From: Neovahlkampfia damariscottae
Lineage: Eukaryota; Heterolobosea; Selenaionea; Neovahlkampfiida; Neovahlkampfiidae
NCBI GenBank assembly: GCA_016618085.1
Contig: JABLTG010000002.1
Coordinates: 186,001-250,000, forward strand
Length of the DNA: 64,000 nt
Direction of reading: 5' to 3'
The translations under genes were made by a program, and so were the position numbers. How positions within the stretch are numbered: position 1 is the first letter of the stretch; each line of letters starts with the position of its first letter. Under the pieces are notes generated by a model that did not search any database, was not told where the DNA came from, and saw only the letters and a list, made by a program, of their open reading frames with translations. Shown in pieces: positions 45,681 to 56,900 of this stretch.

Positions 45681-47624
45681 ATGAACACCAAAAAGAAACT
45701 TGTGTTTGCGATAATCAGTTTTTCAGTCCTCTCTTTTTTTTTGTCATTAAAAATATTAGACAGAAGCACTACACTGGAAAGAAACACCAATAGAAAAATA
45801 GATGAATATTTTCCACCTTACCTACTATATTCGAGCAAAACAGTTTCTTTTCATGATTTTTCCGATCAAAATTATAAACAAATTATTCAAAATACCCAAG
45901 AACAAAATTCTTCATGTATTTTTTTTATTACCAAACAAAAACAAGCAGAATTATTATTGAAATATGAAGGAATATGGGCAGTAAATGTAGTTGATAAGAA
46001 CAAATATTTAAAAGAAAATTTTCAATCTTTTGTTTATAAAAATGAAGAAAAAAGTATGAACTCACTTTCAAAACTCAAATTAAAAAAAAAAATGAGCTTT
46101 TTACATCAACACAGTTCGACCAACAAAACTATAACATGGCTCAAATATTTAAAGCAATTTTTACCATCAGAAAAAAAATTGAATTCAGATTTCATTATAC
46201 ATACTTTCACAGTCGAAAACAATAACATTACGACAGGATGCTTCAAAGAATGTAGAGATACTTTGATTCATCACACAAAATTTCTCAATAAGTACTTTAG
46301 TTCAATTCAAATTATCATTACACCTTTGTCAGCTCAAGAAAATACTTATCCAAAAGCTCCTTTTCACATGATGAGAAAAATAATGACCAATGAAACATTT
46401 CAGGATACATATACTCATTTTATGATGATAGAGCATGATACTTTTCCAATTCGAAATTTTTGGGCTCAACAAGCAGAACATTTAGTTTATAATTCTCTAT
46501 CAAATTTCAATGTTTTTGGTAGTGCTGTGAGGTAACAAATTCTAATTCTAAAAATAGTTTTTTAGATGTTTTTCTTGTAATGTTGCGAGTTATGATATGT
46601 TTCAATTGAACGGAAATTCAATTTATTCTTTACAAAACAAAAATTATATTCAATTTTTTGATAAGAGTCAGTTTTTATTTGGTTATGATGTCGAAATTTA
46701 TCATAAAACATTACTTGAACTTCCTTGGAAAAATCATCAATCATTGACCATTTTTTCATTATTCTTGCAAAATTCATACATTGATCAGATTGATGAAATA
46801 GAATTTCCGAAACAGTACCCTGAAACATATTTCATTCATTCAAAAGCAAAATTCAATGCAACAAAATTTCAAAAAGATGATCATTTTTTCAAACCAAACA
46901 AGAATCAAGTCAAAATAGTTTTTTTTGTAATGGATATGAATATTGAAATTTTGAAAAATTTGATCAAATATACACCTTGTGGTAAACGACAAATGAATGT
47001 CGATTTATGGATATCTTCAAAATGTAACGGACTTTGTAAAAGTTTACAAAAAATTCAGAATTGTTTTGGAGATGTTATTTTGAGACAAGTAGAAAAAGAA
47101 TTTGAAGATCCTTACAAAAATACATTTCATCAATTTATGTATAATAGAGAAATCAATGAGACCTACACTCATGCATTCATTTATAGTGATAAAATAAAAC
47201 CAGTTCAAAAATTTTGGTTACAAAAATTGGTATTATTGGTAGAGAATGTAAGTCCATCAGTTGGAATGATTATTCCAGGAAAAAGGTAACACGAATCAAT
47301 TCATTTAATGATTTCAGAGATCATTCTTGTAACTTACCTCTTGTACATTTTTCTCGTCATGGAATTTTCAAAATTGAAAAATTAGAAGAATATTTCTCAA
47401 TTATTGTTCCTCAAGATCCAGTTTTTGGAAGATTTTACAATAGTACGAAACTATCTGATGATTCAACTACTGAACAAAGTTTGATTCGAAATTTTTGGTT
47501 GAAACACTTTCGGAGAGTTCATGAAATATTATATCATGACTTAATTTTTGAGATGTGTGACTCTACTGGAAAGAGAAAAATGAAAAACTCAGAGAATACA
47601 TATTTCCTACTTAAAGCAGAATAA
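45681..47624 (+). CDS. Type II membrane protein with two related glycosyltransferase-like halves
   Basis: Three exons (45681-46531, 46566-47285, 47318-47624) give 625 residues. A short cytosolic tail and one anchor (LVFAIISFSVLSFFLSL) suggest a Golgi lumenal enzyme. Two similar blocks recur: TYTHFMMIEHDTFPIRNFW followed by AVR at the end of exon 1, and TYTHAFIYSDKIKPVQKFW followed by GKR at the end of exon 2. The introns after both Arg codons are in the same phase, so a whole unit including an intron was duplicated. The first copy keeps an acidic EHDT motif that could bind a metal-nucleotide; the second has lost it. A later segment, LPLVHFSRHGIFKIE, may close the fold. I do not recognise a named family. 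Confidence 0.65.
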
Positions 47625-47759
47625 ATTTTTTAATTTGTGAATAATCATTGGCCATTTATAATATGCAATCAATTGAAGAAAAAATTAGTCCCATTTGCTT
47701 CTTTTGACACAATCAATAAGGAAGAAAATTTGACCAATCATTTTGACTATTTGCTGGAG

Positions 47760-48828
47760 ATGATTGTCAACAGTTGGAAAACTTCTGTTCTTTTTTTATG
47801 TATATTTTCGGTTTTTTCTGGAACATTTGTTGTTTATCTACAGTATTCTCACTCAAATGAGACCTATGAGTTGAAGAAAAAAATTACAGGTAATTTAAAA
47901 AAAAAGTAAATAAATCTACAAAGAATTACAATCCAAAAAAAATACTCCAGTTCAAAAAAAAAAAGAAAATAGAATCATTTCATTTGGTCTTTATGGTAAT
48001 CTTCCAAAATATACATTTGGTGCCATAAGAAATGTAGAATTACAAAAACAAATTTTTCCAGATTGGAAATGTAGATTTTATGTTGATGAAACAGTTCCAA
48101 AAAATATAATAGATCAATTAAAAGTTTCTGGTGCTGAAATAGTTGAAGTAGATTCTAAATTATACAATGGAACAATTAGAGGAATGGTAAGCTCAAAATA
48201 AACTAATGAAATAGTTTTGGAGGTTCTTTGTTTCTGCTGATCCAACAGTTGATAGATTTATCATACGAGATACTGATTCAAGATTAAACCTCAGAGAAAA
48301 ATTTGCAATTGATGAATGGATTAAAAGCAAAAAAGGAGTTCATTCAATGAGAGATCATTTTGAACATAATTTTCCATTTAACGTAATTTTTTAAACAAAA
48401 TTTAACCTAAACAGGGTGTAATTTTCTTATTTTTAATCAAAATTTGAAGGGTATGTGGGGCGCAGTGAAAGGTGCTGTTCCTAATTTAATGGAATTATCA
48501 AAAAATTATGTTAGAGAAAAATATTTTGCGGATATGGTTAGATAACAAAAAAAAATTAAAATTATTAGAATTTACTTGCTGAAAAAGTTTATCCTTTGGT
48601 AAAAAATAATATGATTTCACATGATTCTTATCATTGCAAAAAATGGGGTGCTAAACCATTTCCAACAAGAAGATTTGCAAAGGGTAGAATTTAGATATTT
48701 TTAAAGGATTTTTAGAACATGTTGGTGGTGTTTTTGATGAAAATGATAATCCGAGGGTTGGTGATATGTTAGTAATGAAACCAACACCTGTAGAATGTCG
48801 AGCACATCCAAGTTGGACTTTTTCTTGA
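47760..48828 (+). CDS. Golgi-type glycosyltransferase-like protein with RDTDSR motif
   Basis: Six exons (47760-47889, 47951-48186, 48215-48382, 48450-48536, 48569-48683, 48707-48828) give 285 residues. The start is the first ATG after CCAATCA (47733-47739). A membrane anchor lies at residues 10-28. The lumenal part shows ISFGLYGNLPKYTFGAIRN, the DxD-type motif RDTDSR at 140-145, WGAVKGAVPNL, and HDSYHCKKWGAKPFPTRR. This fits a DxD glycosyltransferase, but the sugar and acceptor are unknown. Introns are exceptionally short: 28 bp (48187-48214) and 23 bp (48684-48706). The intron at 48383-48449 might hide a 3-nt exon (GGT), which would restore a Gly-Gly found in the paralog; the 61-bp first intron is also uncertain. 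Confidence 0.72.
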
Positions 48829-48963
48829 CTCTTTTTCACCAAAAATAATAAATTTTTGATTTATTCCGCAAGTTAAAAATGAACTGCCTTATGTTTTCAT
48901 CCTCAAAGCAAGTGTAAATTCATTGGTCAACTTTGTTTTTTTTGCAACCACAACCTCAACAAG

Positions 48964-50075
48964 ATGAAGATTAATTATCTTTTCTTAATTTTTTTAGTAT
49001 TTGAAAATGCCTTATTGCTTGGTGTGTTTAATTATTTCATGGCGTCAAAAGAAAATACTACACAAACACAATTCAAAGAATGCCCAAAACCAATTGTCTG
49101 TCCAAAGACACCAAACTGTCTGAAAACCATTTGTCCAAAAATTCCTGTGTGTTCAAAAAGCACAAGTTTAGAAAAAATAACAAAACAAGATGTTGAACCA
49201 AAAAAGTCTTTAAGAAAACCATGGAAAAAAGTAATATCATTTGGTTTATATGGCAGTGGGTATAAATACACATTAGGAATGATACATAATTGCGCTTTAG
49301 CAAAAGCAATTTATCCAGGTTGGATTGTAAAAGTATATCACGACAAAACTGTACCAGCAAATATCATAAAAATTTTGAGAGCGTTTGATAATGTTGAAGT
49401 TGTTGAAATTAAAAATCCAAAATTACTTCAAGGTGGAATTCGTGGAATGTTTTGGAGATTTTTGACGTTTGAAAAAAAAGTTTTAATCTTTTTGAAGTTT
49501 CGAGTTTGGAATTATTTTTTTTAACTTTGAAGATTGGATCCAGAAGTTGATGTTATGATTGTAAGAGATTCTGACTCAAGACTTTCAAATCGTGAGAAAG
49601 AGGCTGTTGATGATTGGCTTAAAAGTGGAAAAGGATTTCATATCATTAGGGACAACCCACATCATGCAATTGCAATCTTAGGTGGTACATGGGGTGCAAG
49701 AAGAGGAGTTCTTCCTATTATGTTACCTATAATGGAAAACTATCCAAAAAATGAAATGCAACAAGATCAGGTAAAACAAAAATCCAAGAATTAATTTTTC
49801 AATAGTAAGTGATTCATTAAACTAAATTTTGAAAAAGGAATTTCTTAATCGGTGTTGTGTGGCCAAAAGTTAAGGACAATCAAATATCTCATGATGCTTA
49901 CAATTGTAAAATGTTTCCAAATTCAAAACCATTTCCATCAGCAAGAAAGCCTCCATATAGTTTTGTGGGTAGTGTCGTACAAGCGACTGGTGAAATTATG
50001 GCATACTCTCCAACTGAAAGTGCTTATTTTGCACCAGTTGAATGTCGACCAAACAAAGATGCCATTATTGGATGA
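48964..50075 (+). CDS. Paralogous RDSDSR glycosyltransferase-like protein, frame broken near the 3' end
   Basis: Three exons (48964-49466, 49533-49770, 49838-50075) encode a close relative of the upstream gene, so the two are a tandem pair. It has an N-terminal anchor, a Cys-Pro-rich stem (CPKPIVCPKTPNC), ISFGLYGSGYKYTLGMIHN, RDSDSR at 179-184, LGGTWGARRGVLP and HDAYNCKMFPNSKPFPSARK. In exon 3 the conserved EFLNRC-VWPKVKDNQ can be read only by changing frame within a TGTTGTGTGG stretch near 49851-49860, one extra base relative to the paralog. This may be a true frameshift, which would truncate the product, or a sequence error. No splice option explains it. The introns here are long for the window (66 and 67 bp). 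Confidence 0.66.
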
Positions 50076-50202
50076 TTTCTCAAGTTTTTAAATCTAAAAT
50101 ATTTCCAATTTATTAAATGAATATTAACAATTTCAGAAATTTTCTATTTTCAGGATGACGGAAATAAATAAACCAATCAACTCTGTTTAACCTTATCCAA
50201 TC

Positions 50203-50841
50203 ATGAAACTACAAATTGTTTTGTTGTTCACGTTATGTCTCATCATATTCGCTTTTTCAAATATGAAAGAAGTTGAATCTGAATGTCCTTACTTTAAAAA
50301 ACACGGAAAAGATCAAGGATGTCCTTGTCAAATGAGTAAGGAAGATCTTGAAAAATGTCCTCACTTAAAAAAGATGAAAGAACAACACGGAGATAAACCA
50401 GGTTGTCCATACAAAGGAAACATGAAAGCCTGTCCACATACCAAAGGAAAAGGATGCCCTTGTAAACAAAAAGGTTCTTGTCCACACGCTAAAACTGGTG
50501 GATGTCCACATGCTCACAAAAAAGAAGGAGGTTGTCCATATGCTGAACCTTTAAAGAAAACTAAGGGTTGTCCATTTTTTGAAAAACATGGAAAATCATG
50601 TCCTTGTACAATGACAACAGAAGAACTTGAAAAATGTCCTCACTTGAAAAAAATTAAAGAAGAACATGGTGATAAAGCAGGTTGTCCTTATAAAGATATT
50701 TTAGATGGTGAAAAAGTAAAAGATTGTCCTTACCTTAAAAATCATGGAAATGACAAAGAATGTCCTTGTAAAAAAATGAAATCTGTTGGTGGTTGTCCAC
50801 ATATGAACAAATTAAATGAAAAAAATAAAGATGAACTTTAA
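50203..50841 (+). CDS. Cys-Pro-rich ER-resident protein with C-terminal KDEL
   Basis: One exon encodes 212 residues. A signal peptide (MKLQIVLLFTLCLIIFAFS) and a final KDEL place it in the ER lumen. The mature part has 16 Cys-Pro dipeptides (CPY, CPH, CPF and CPC forms) embedded in Lys, Gly and His. A unit of about 44 residues is repeated: CPYFKKHGK...CPHLKKMKEQHGDK...CPYK and CPFFEKHGK...CPHLKKIKEEHGDK...CPYK, with a third partial copy at the end. Lysine and histidine dominate between the cysteines. I know no family with this pattern. It could bind metal or heme, act in thiol exchange or store cysteine; none is shown. The CCAATCA box at 50197-50203 overlaps the start codon. Confidence 0.75.
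   Translation: MKLQIVLLFTLCLIIFAFSNMKEVESECPYFKKHGKDQGCPCQMSKEDLEKCPHLKKMKEQHGDKPGCPYKGNMKACPHTKGKGCPCKQKGSCPHAKTGGCPHAHKKEGGCPYAEPLKKTKGCPFFEKHGKSCPCTMTTEELEKCPHLKKIKEEHGDKAGCPYKDILDGEKVKDCPYLKNHGNDKECPCKKMKSVGGCPHMNKLNEKNKDEL
50284..50830 (+). repeat. Degenerate long coding repeat of the Cys-Pro protein
   Basis: Two related blocks of about 130 bp (50284-50417 and 50569-50699) and a partial third (about 50725-50815) encode the Cys-Pro units. They differ at many synonymous positions, so the duplication is old and the protein sequence has been kept. Confidence 0.65.
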
Positions 50842-50949
50842 ATTTTTTGAACCGAAAAATCAATCAAAATTGTTGAACGAATAAATTTCTGATCCAACAG
50901 AAACCTCTTTTCATTGGATAAATATACACTGACCTAAAGACGAACAAAG

Positions 50950-53900
50950 ATGTTTGAATCATTAGTAGCAAACCTGCTGGATAAATATTTAAGTGTCTAT
51001 GTTACAAATTTTGATAAAAATCAACTAAACTTGTCCATTTGGAGTGGTAAAAAAAATTAACACTTAAAAATTAGGTGATGTTGAACTCAAAGGTTTAGAG
51101 ATAAAAGGTTCCGCATTTGATGCATTCAATCTACCCATATCTGTGCTCAAAGGATCCATTGGTCATTTCAAATTAAAAATTCCATGGAAGAACTTGGGTT
51201 CTAGTTCTGTTGTTGTTGAAATTTCAGATGTTTATCTGTTAGTCAGACCAAAAAAAGATTGTACATGGGATGAGAAAGAAGAAATTGAAAAACAAAACAA
51301 ATTGAAACAACACAAACTTGAAGCATTTGAATTATTAAAAACTGAAAAAAAAAAATCAGAAGAGAATAAAAAAGGAGAATCAAAAAACGATCCTGGATTT
51401 ATGGAGAAATTAACAGAAACTATCATTAATAATCTTCAAGTAAAAATTGAAAATGTACATTGTCGTTATGAAGATGTGACTAATGTTCAAGTAAAAAAAA
51501 AAAAAAATTAAAACAATCAAAAGAATCCGATAGTTTTTGGTTTTACATTAGAAAATGTCACTATTGGTTCTTGTAATAGATATTTTGAAAAGACATTCAT
51601 TACAGAAGGTCGGTTGTTATTATTTTAAAAGTTTCTTTTCTAGTCAAAGGAGGAAATGTTTATAAAGTACTTGAATTAAATGGATTATCATTTTATTTAA
51701 ACAATTTTGAATCATCAAAGAAATTATTTTGTCATAGAAAAGATATGAAAATTAATGATTTTATAAAAGAAATGAAATCATTAATTAAAGATCCAACGAA
51801 AAATTTTTTAGTCAAACCTATTAACGGAAATTTACAAGTAACTTTAACTTTAAAATTTTACACTTAAAATAGTTAACTTTACAACAAGGAAATTTATCTT
51901 TTAAAGAACCAAAAGCATTTGCTTCAGTTTTATTTGAAGAGGTCAAAGTTCATTTAGATGATAAACAATATAGAAATTTATTAAATATCATTGAGTACAT
52001 GACAAATTTTGACCAATTAGAAGAATATAGACTATTCAAACCAATTTCAAAATTAACTGAAAAAACAGCAAAACAACATTGGGAATATGTCGTTGAAGTA
52101 TCAAAAAGAGATACAATGAAAAAATATTTTAGTTGGAAAGGAATTATGGAAAGAAGAAAAAATAGAATTGATTATATTGAACTTTATAAAAGAAAACAAG
52201 AAGTTCCATGGTTAGAAAAATTAGAAGGAGAATCATTAGAAAAATTTACAAAAATTGAAAATCAATTGACTTATGAAGATATTATTTTGTAAATCAAAAA
52301 TTAACATTCATTTTTACAGATTTCGTGGTTTATCTCAAGCAGAAATTGATCTTGAAATTTCAAAGAACAAAGAATATGTTAGTTATATTCAAAAGAAACA
52401 ACAAAAAGCACAAGCTTGGTTTAGTTGGGGTGGTGATGATGAAAATGAAGCACCTGCTGTTATGAAAATTTCAGAAGATCAAAGAAAACTTTTATATAAA
52501 GAAATTGGATATACTCAAACTGAAGAAATACAATCATTAAAATATCCTGATGATGTAATTTTTTAAGTCATTTTTAATTCAATTTTTCAGTATGTAAAAT
52601 TTGGAGTTCATGTAAAATTAAAAACTGGTTCAATTTGTTTAAATGACTCAAAAACACAAAATGAAATTATTGATGGAATATTAAGTGTATTAGATGTAGA
52701 TGTTGGTCTAAAAGATAAAAGTACAAAAGTATCTGTTTCTTTGAATGATTTTTCAATATTGGATAAATACACAAAAAATACATTCTTTCCTGAAATTATT
52801 TCACGTGGAAAATCAACAGAAACAATTACATCAAAAGAAAGAAAAAAATTAATTAATGTTGATTTTGAATATATGCCACCTTCAAAAAAATCAGATATTT
52901 TCATGGGTGTTGAGTTGAATAGAACTGATATTATTTTGAATGTTGGTTTAATTCAAAAAATTTGTAAGTTAACAAAAATTAAAACTTAAATCAAGTGGGT
53001 TTCTTTGTTATTCCACCAGAACTAAATTTAGAAAATTTACAAACTCAAGCAGTTCAACAATTTACAAAAATTCAACAACAAGCTCAAACTCAATTACAAC
53101 TTGCAATTGAACAAAAAAAATCAATTGACTTAAGTTTGAAAATTGAAGCACCAACTTTCATTATTCCACATCAATGTGAAAATGAAAATTCTAGACTTTT
53201 AATTTTAGATTTAGGAAAGTTACAAATCAATAGTGATTTAAATATTGAAGAAAGATCAAAAAGAATTCTTGATAAAAAAACAATTGAAAGTGATTATTAT
53301 GATAATTATAAATTAAAAATGGATGAAATTCAAGTAGTAATGTCAAGATTGAGTGAATGGAAAAGTGGTAAAATTGAATCAAAATTGGAAAATCAATTAT
53401 TAGAAAAAGTTACATTTGATTTAGAATTTGGTCAATGTATTACACCAGAAAACGTTAATTTAACAAAAACAAAAATTAACGCAAAAATGTCAAAAGTTAT
53501 TTTCAATTTATCTTCACCAAAGATTGCATTGATTTTAAAAATTTTAAATAATTTTTTGAAGTTAGCTGATAATCCAACTGGTGTTTCTGCAAATAAATTG
53601 ATATTAGAATCATATGTTAACATTCAAATTCCAAATAATGAATGGAAAAGATATTGGGTTGAATTGAGAGAAGGTTTAGGTATTTTACTTTATAAAAGCC
53701 AAAGTGATATTCATCCTTCAGGAAGAATTAATGTTTCAAGTGAAAAATTAACAATACAAACAGTTCAAATTGAAAAAGAAGAAAATGCATTTGAAATTAT
53801 TCTTCCACAAGGTGATTCTGAAGATAAAATTTTCTTCTTTGGATTTAATGATCAATTTGAAAAAGAAAAATGGAGAAAAGCTGTGACTGATTTAGTTTTA

Positions 53901-56900
53901 TCTTATACTTCAAGTTTAATGCTTGCTGGTAAAAAATCAATTGATCTTGAAAATGAAAAGAAAATTGAACAAGAAAATGAAGAAGCTCAATCTGCAACTC
54001 AAAACAAATTCATTGCAAATTTCATTTTAGAAGAGTTTTCAGTATTTTTGAATGATCAAGATTCAGAATCGATTGGAAAAGAGATTCCTTTATGTGGTCT
54101 AGTTTTTAACAAATTGAACATTGATTTTGTTTTAAGAAATTTTGATATGGCTGTAAATATGAGTTTAGTTTCATTGGACATCAAAGATTTATGCAATAAT
54201 GCAAAAGATAAATTCATTTTAACATCATCACATTCAAATGAAAATAATGCTTTGGTTAATTTATCATTAGTTCGTGCTTTAACTGAAAAATCAGATAAAT
54301 ATTCTCCAAATGCTGAATCTGTGATGAAATTAAAACTAAATGATGTTGATATATATTTTGATCCTTATACTCTATCAATCATTGTTAAAATGTTATTTGA
54401 TTTAATTGAAGTTTTTCGAAAACTTGAAAGTAGACAGAACTACTATTCAGTGAATGATAAATCTTCAACTGGAAAAATTGCAATCGGTGATCAAGTTAGA
54501 AGTTCATTTCAATTATTTGCAGTGATGGATTCAATGAAGTTAACACTCGTAGATTATGGAAGTATCTTTGCAAGTGCATCTTTGAAAGCAGCACAACTTG
54601 AATTATTGATTGGAAGTAAAAAAATTAATGTAGTTGGTGATCTTGGTGATTTGGTAGTTTTTGATCATGATCCTGAAACTCTTTACAAAGAAATCTTGGG
54701 ATTAAAAAACAAACAAAGTTCATTAGTTCAATTTGAATATAATCAAAATCTTCAATCATCCAACATTAAAGATCCTATTTATACAAAGCTATTAAAAATC
54801 AAATTCAATTCAGTCAAAGCAGTTTATCTCAATAGATTGATTAGAAAAAGTTCTGTTTATTTTGGATCTGGTCCTTTGATGGATGCTTTAAGTGAAGGAA
54901 CAAAAAGATTAGCAAAAAAAGCATATGAAGTTGTTGTTGCTCAAAGTAATTCAATTGAGATGTTTCAAATAGATCTTGAGTTCATTGAACCTTTGATTAT
55001 TGTTCCTGCAGGTTATAAATCTTCGGATAAGATCATTGGAAATCTTGGTCAAATTACAGTTAAAAATATATTGGAAAAAGTTACTGAAAGAAAAGAAGAG
55101 GGAACAGGAAGAATTATCAAATTTAAATCAACGAATTGGATTGAAAATTATGTAGTTTCATTGAATAATATGAATTTAAAAACAAAAATTTCTCAAAAAG
55201 AAACTAATGTGCTCAACAATACAAACATCATTATGGAAATTAGAAGAAGTGTTGTAAATCCAAATAAAGAAATATTGGCAATGCATTTCAGTATGGAAAT
55301 TTCACAAGTGAGTATCATTTTATCACAAATACAATATCAATTTATTTTTAGATTTTTGGAAGGTAATATCAATGATACTGCAGGAGTTGAAACAAATACA
55401 AATACAACAACTCAAATCAAACAAACGTCTGAAGATGTTGTGGGTACTTTAGAAAATAAATCAACAGTAAAAGAAGAGATTGAAGAAGAAACAGCAATTA
55501 AAATTAGTAGTTTGTTTCAAATTCATTTTCCTAAAGTAAATTTGACTTTATTACGTGGAAAGGGAGTGAATAAACTTGGACAAGAAAATCCTATTGCTCA
55601 ATTGAATATGGTGGATTTTAAATTTCTTTGGAAAACAAGAAATGATGGTTCAACAGAAGGTGCAATTAATCTATTAGGAATTTCTGCATTTGATAAAAGG
55701 ATTGAAGCAAATGAATTGAATGTTTTTAATGAATTTATTAAAACTGGAAAATCAAGTGAAAAATCACAAAATTTTATTGATTTTTCATTTTCAACTTATA
55801 AAAATGGAGATAAAGTATTGAATCTCGATTTAGGAACACCTAGAATTGTATTTGTTCCAGAGGTTGTAGTTGAAATCAAAAACTTTTTTGCTGATACTCA
55901 AACAAAACAAAAACAAAGAGTTATTGATAGATTCAAAAAAGAAAACAGTTCAACTGCTCCAACAATGACTGGTGATCTTCATTTAAGTACAAATACTTGG
56001 TTGGGAGAAGATATTCATTTAACAACTGATCGTAAATTGTATATTGATAAAAATGATTCAGGTATGGTAACTTTAGATGGATCAGGTTTTAAAATGATAT
56101 TTCATCGTTCAAAAAATGAAACATTCCAAACTCAGCCATTAGTTTATATTGCTCATGGAATGACATTAAAAGTTCAAAATCTAAAAATTGAATATTTTGG
56201 TTCTCTTGAAAAAGCTGTTTCTTATGGTACTAATAGTAAATTGATTGCACCTGCAACATTAGGTGTTACAAGAACTAAATTGGATGATTCGTCAGAAACA
56301 CCAATGCCAACAATTCAAAAAACTGATGAAGAAATTGAAAGGGAAGCTTCTTCTTCAAGATTAAGTTTCTCAGGTACTTTTGGGAATCCACAAATTTTGT
56401 TTCCAGAAAAATCAACAGACAAAGATTCAAAGATTCTTGTGGTTCAATTAAGCGTTGATATGTTTTATAATCAAACAAATAATCAAAAAGATGCTTCTTT
56501 AAATTTAAATAATGTAACAGTTTTTGTTGAACATGAAGATCATGACCCTGAAAACTCTGCTCCAATTGTTGAACCTGTTCAAATTACTGCTGATATGCAT
56601 AGTCAAATTATTGATCACTTGGATTCAATGATTGTGAAAGTAAATGTTGGAAATGAGGTCATTTCAAGAATTTCTTATCAAGATGTAAAAATGATCACAA
56701 CAATTGCTCAATCATACAACAAAAAAGATTCAAAATTGATCAAAAGAAAAAAATCTGTAAAAGTTGAAGAGGAAGAAGAAGAAGATATTATTTCTGGTTC
56801 AACCACAGATGATGATGATGATGAATTTAAAGACATTGAATCTGATGAAGATGAAGATGATGATGAATTTAAAGATATTGAAGATGATGAAATTGATGAA

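Noticed and set aside
49467-49532. The relatively long 66-bp intron as possible coding sequence.
   Set aside because: It contains stops in the needed frame, and its removal joins FLT to LDPEVDVMIVRDSDSR exactly as in the paralog.
50203-50841. Resemblance of CPHLKKMKEQHG to the heme-thiolate motif of unspecific peroxygenases (CP-x-LN-x-L-x-NHG).
   Set aside because: The spacing differs by one residue, the EHD partner motif is absent, and the protein is too short and repetitive for that fold.
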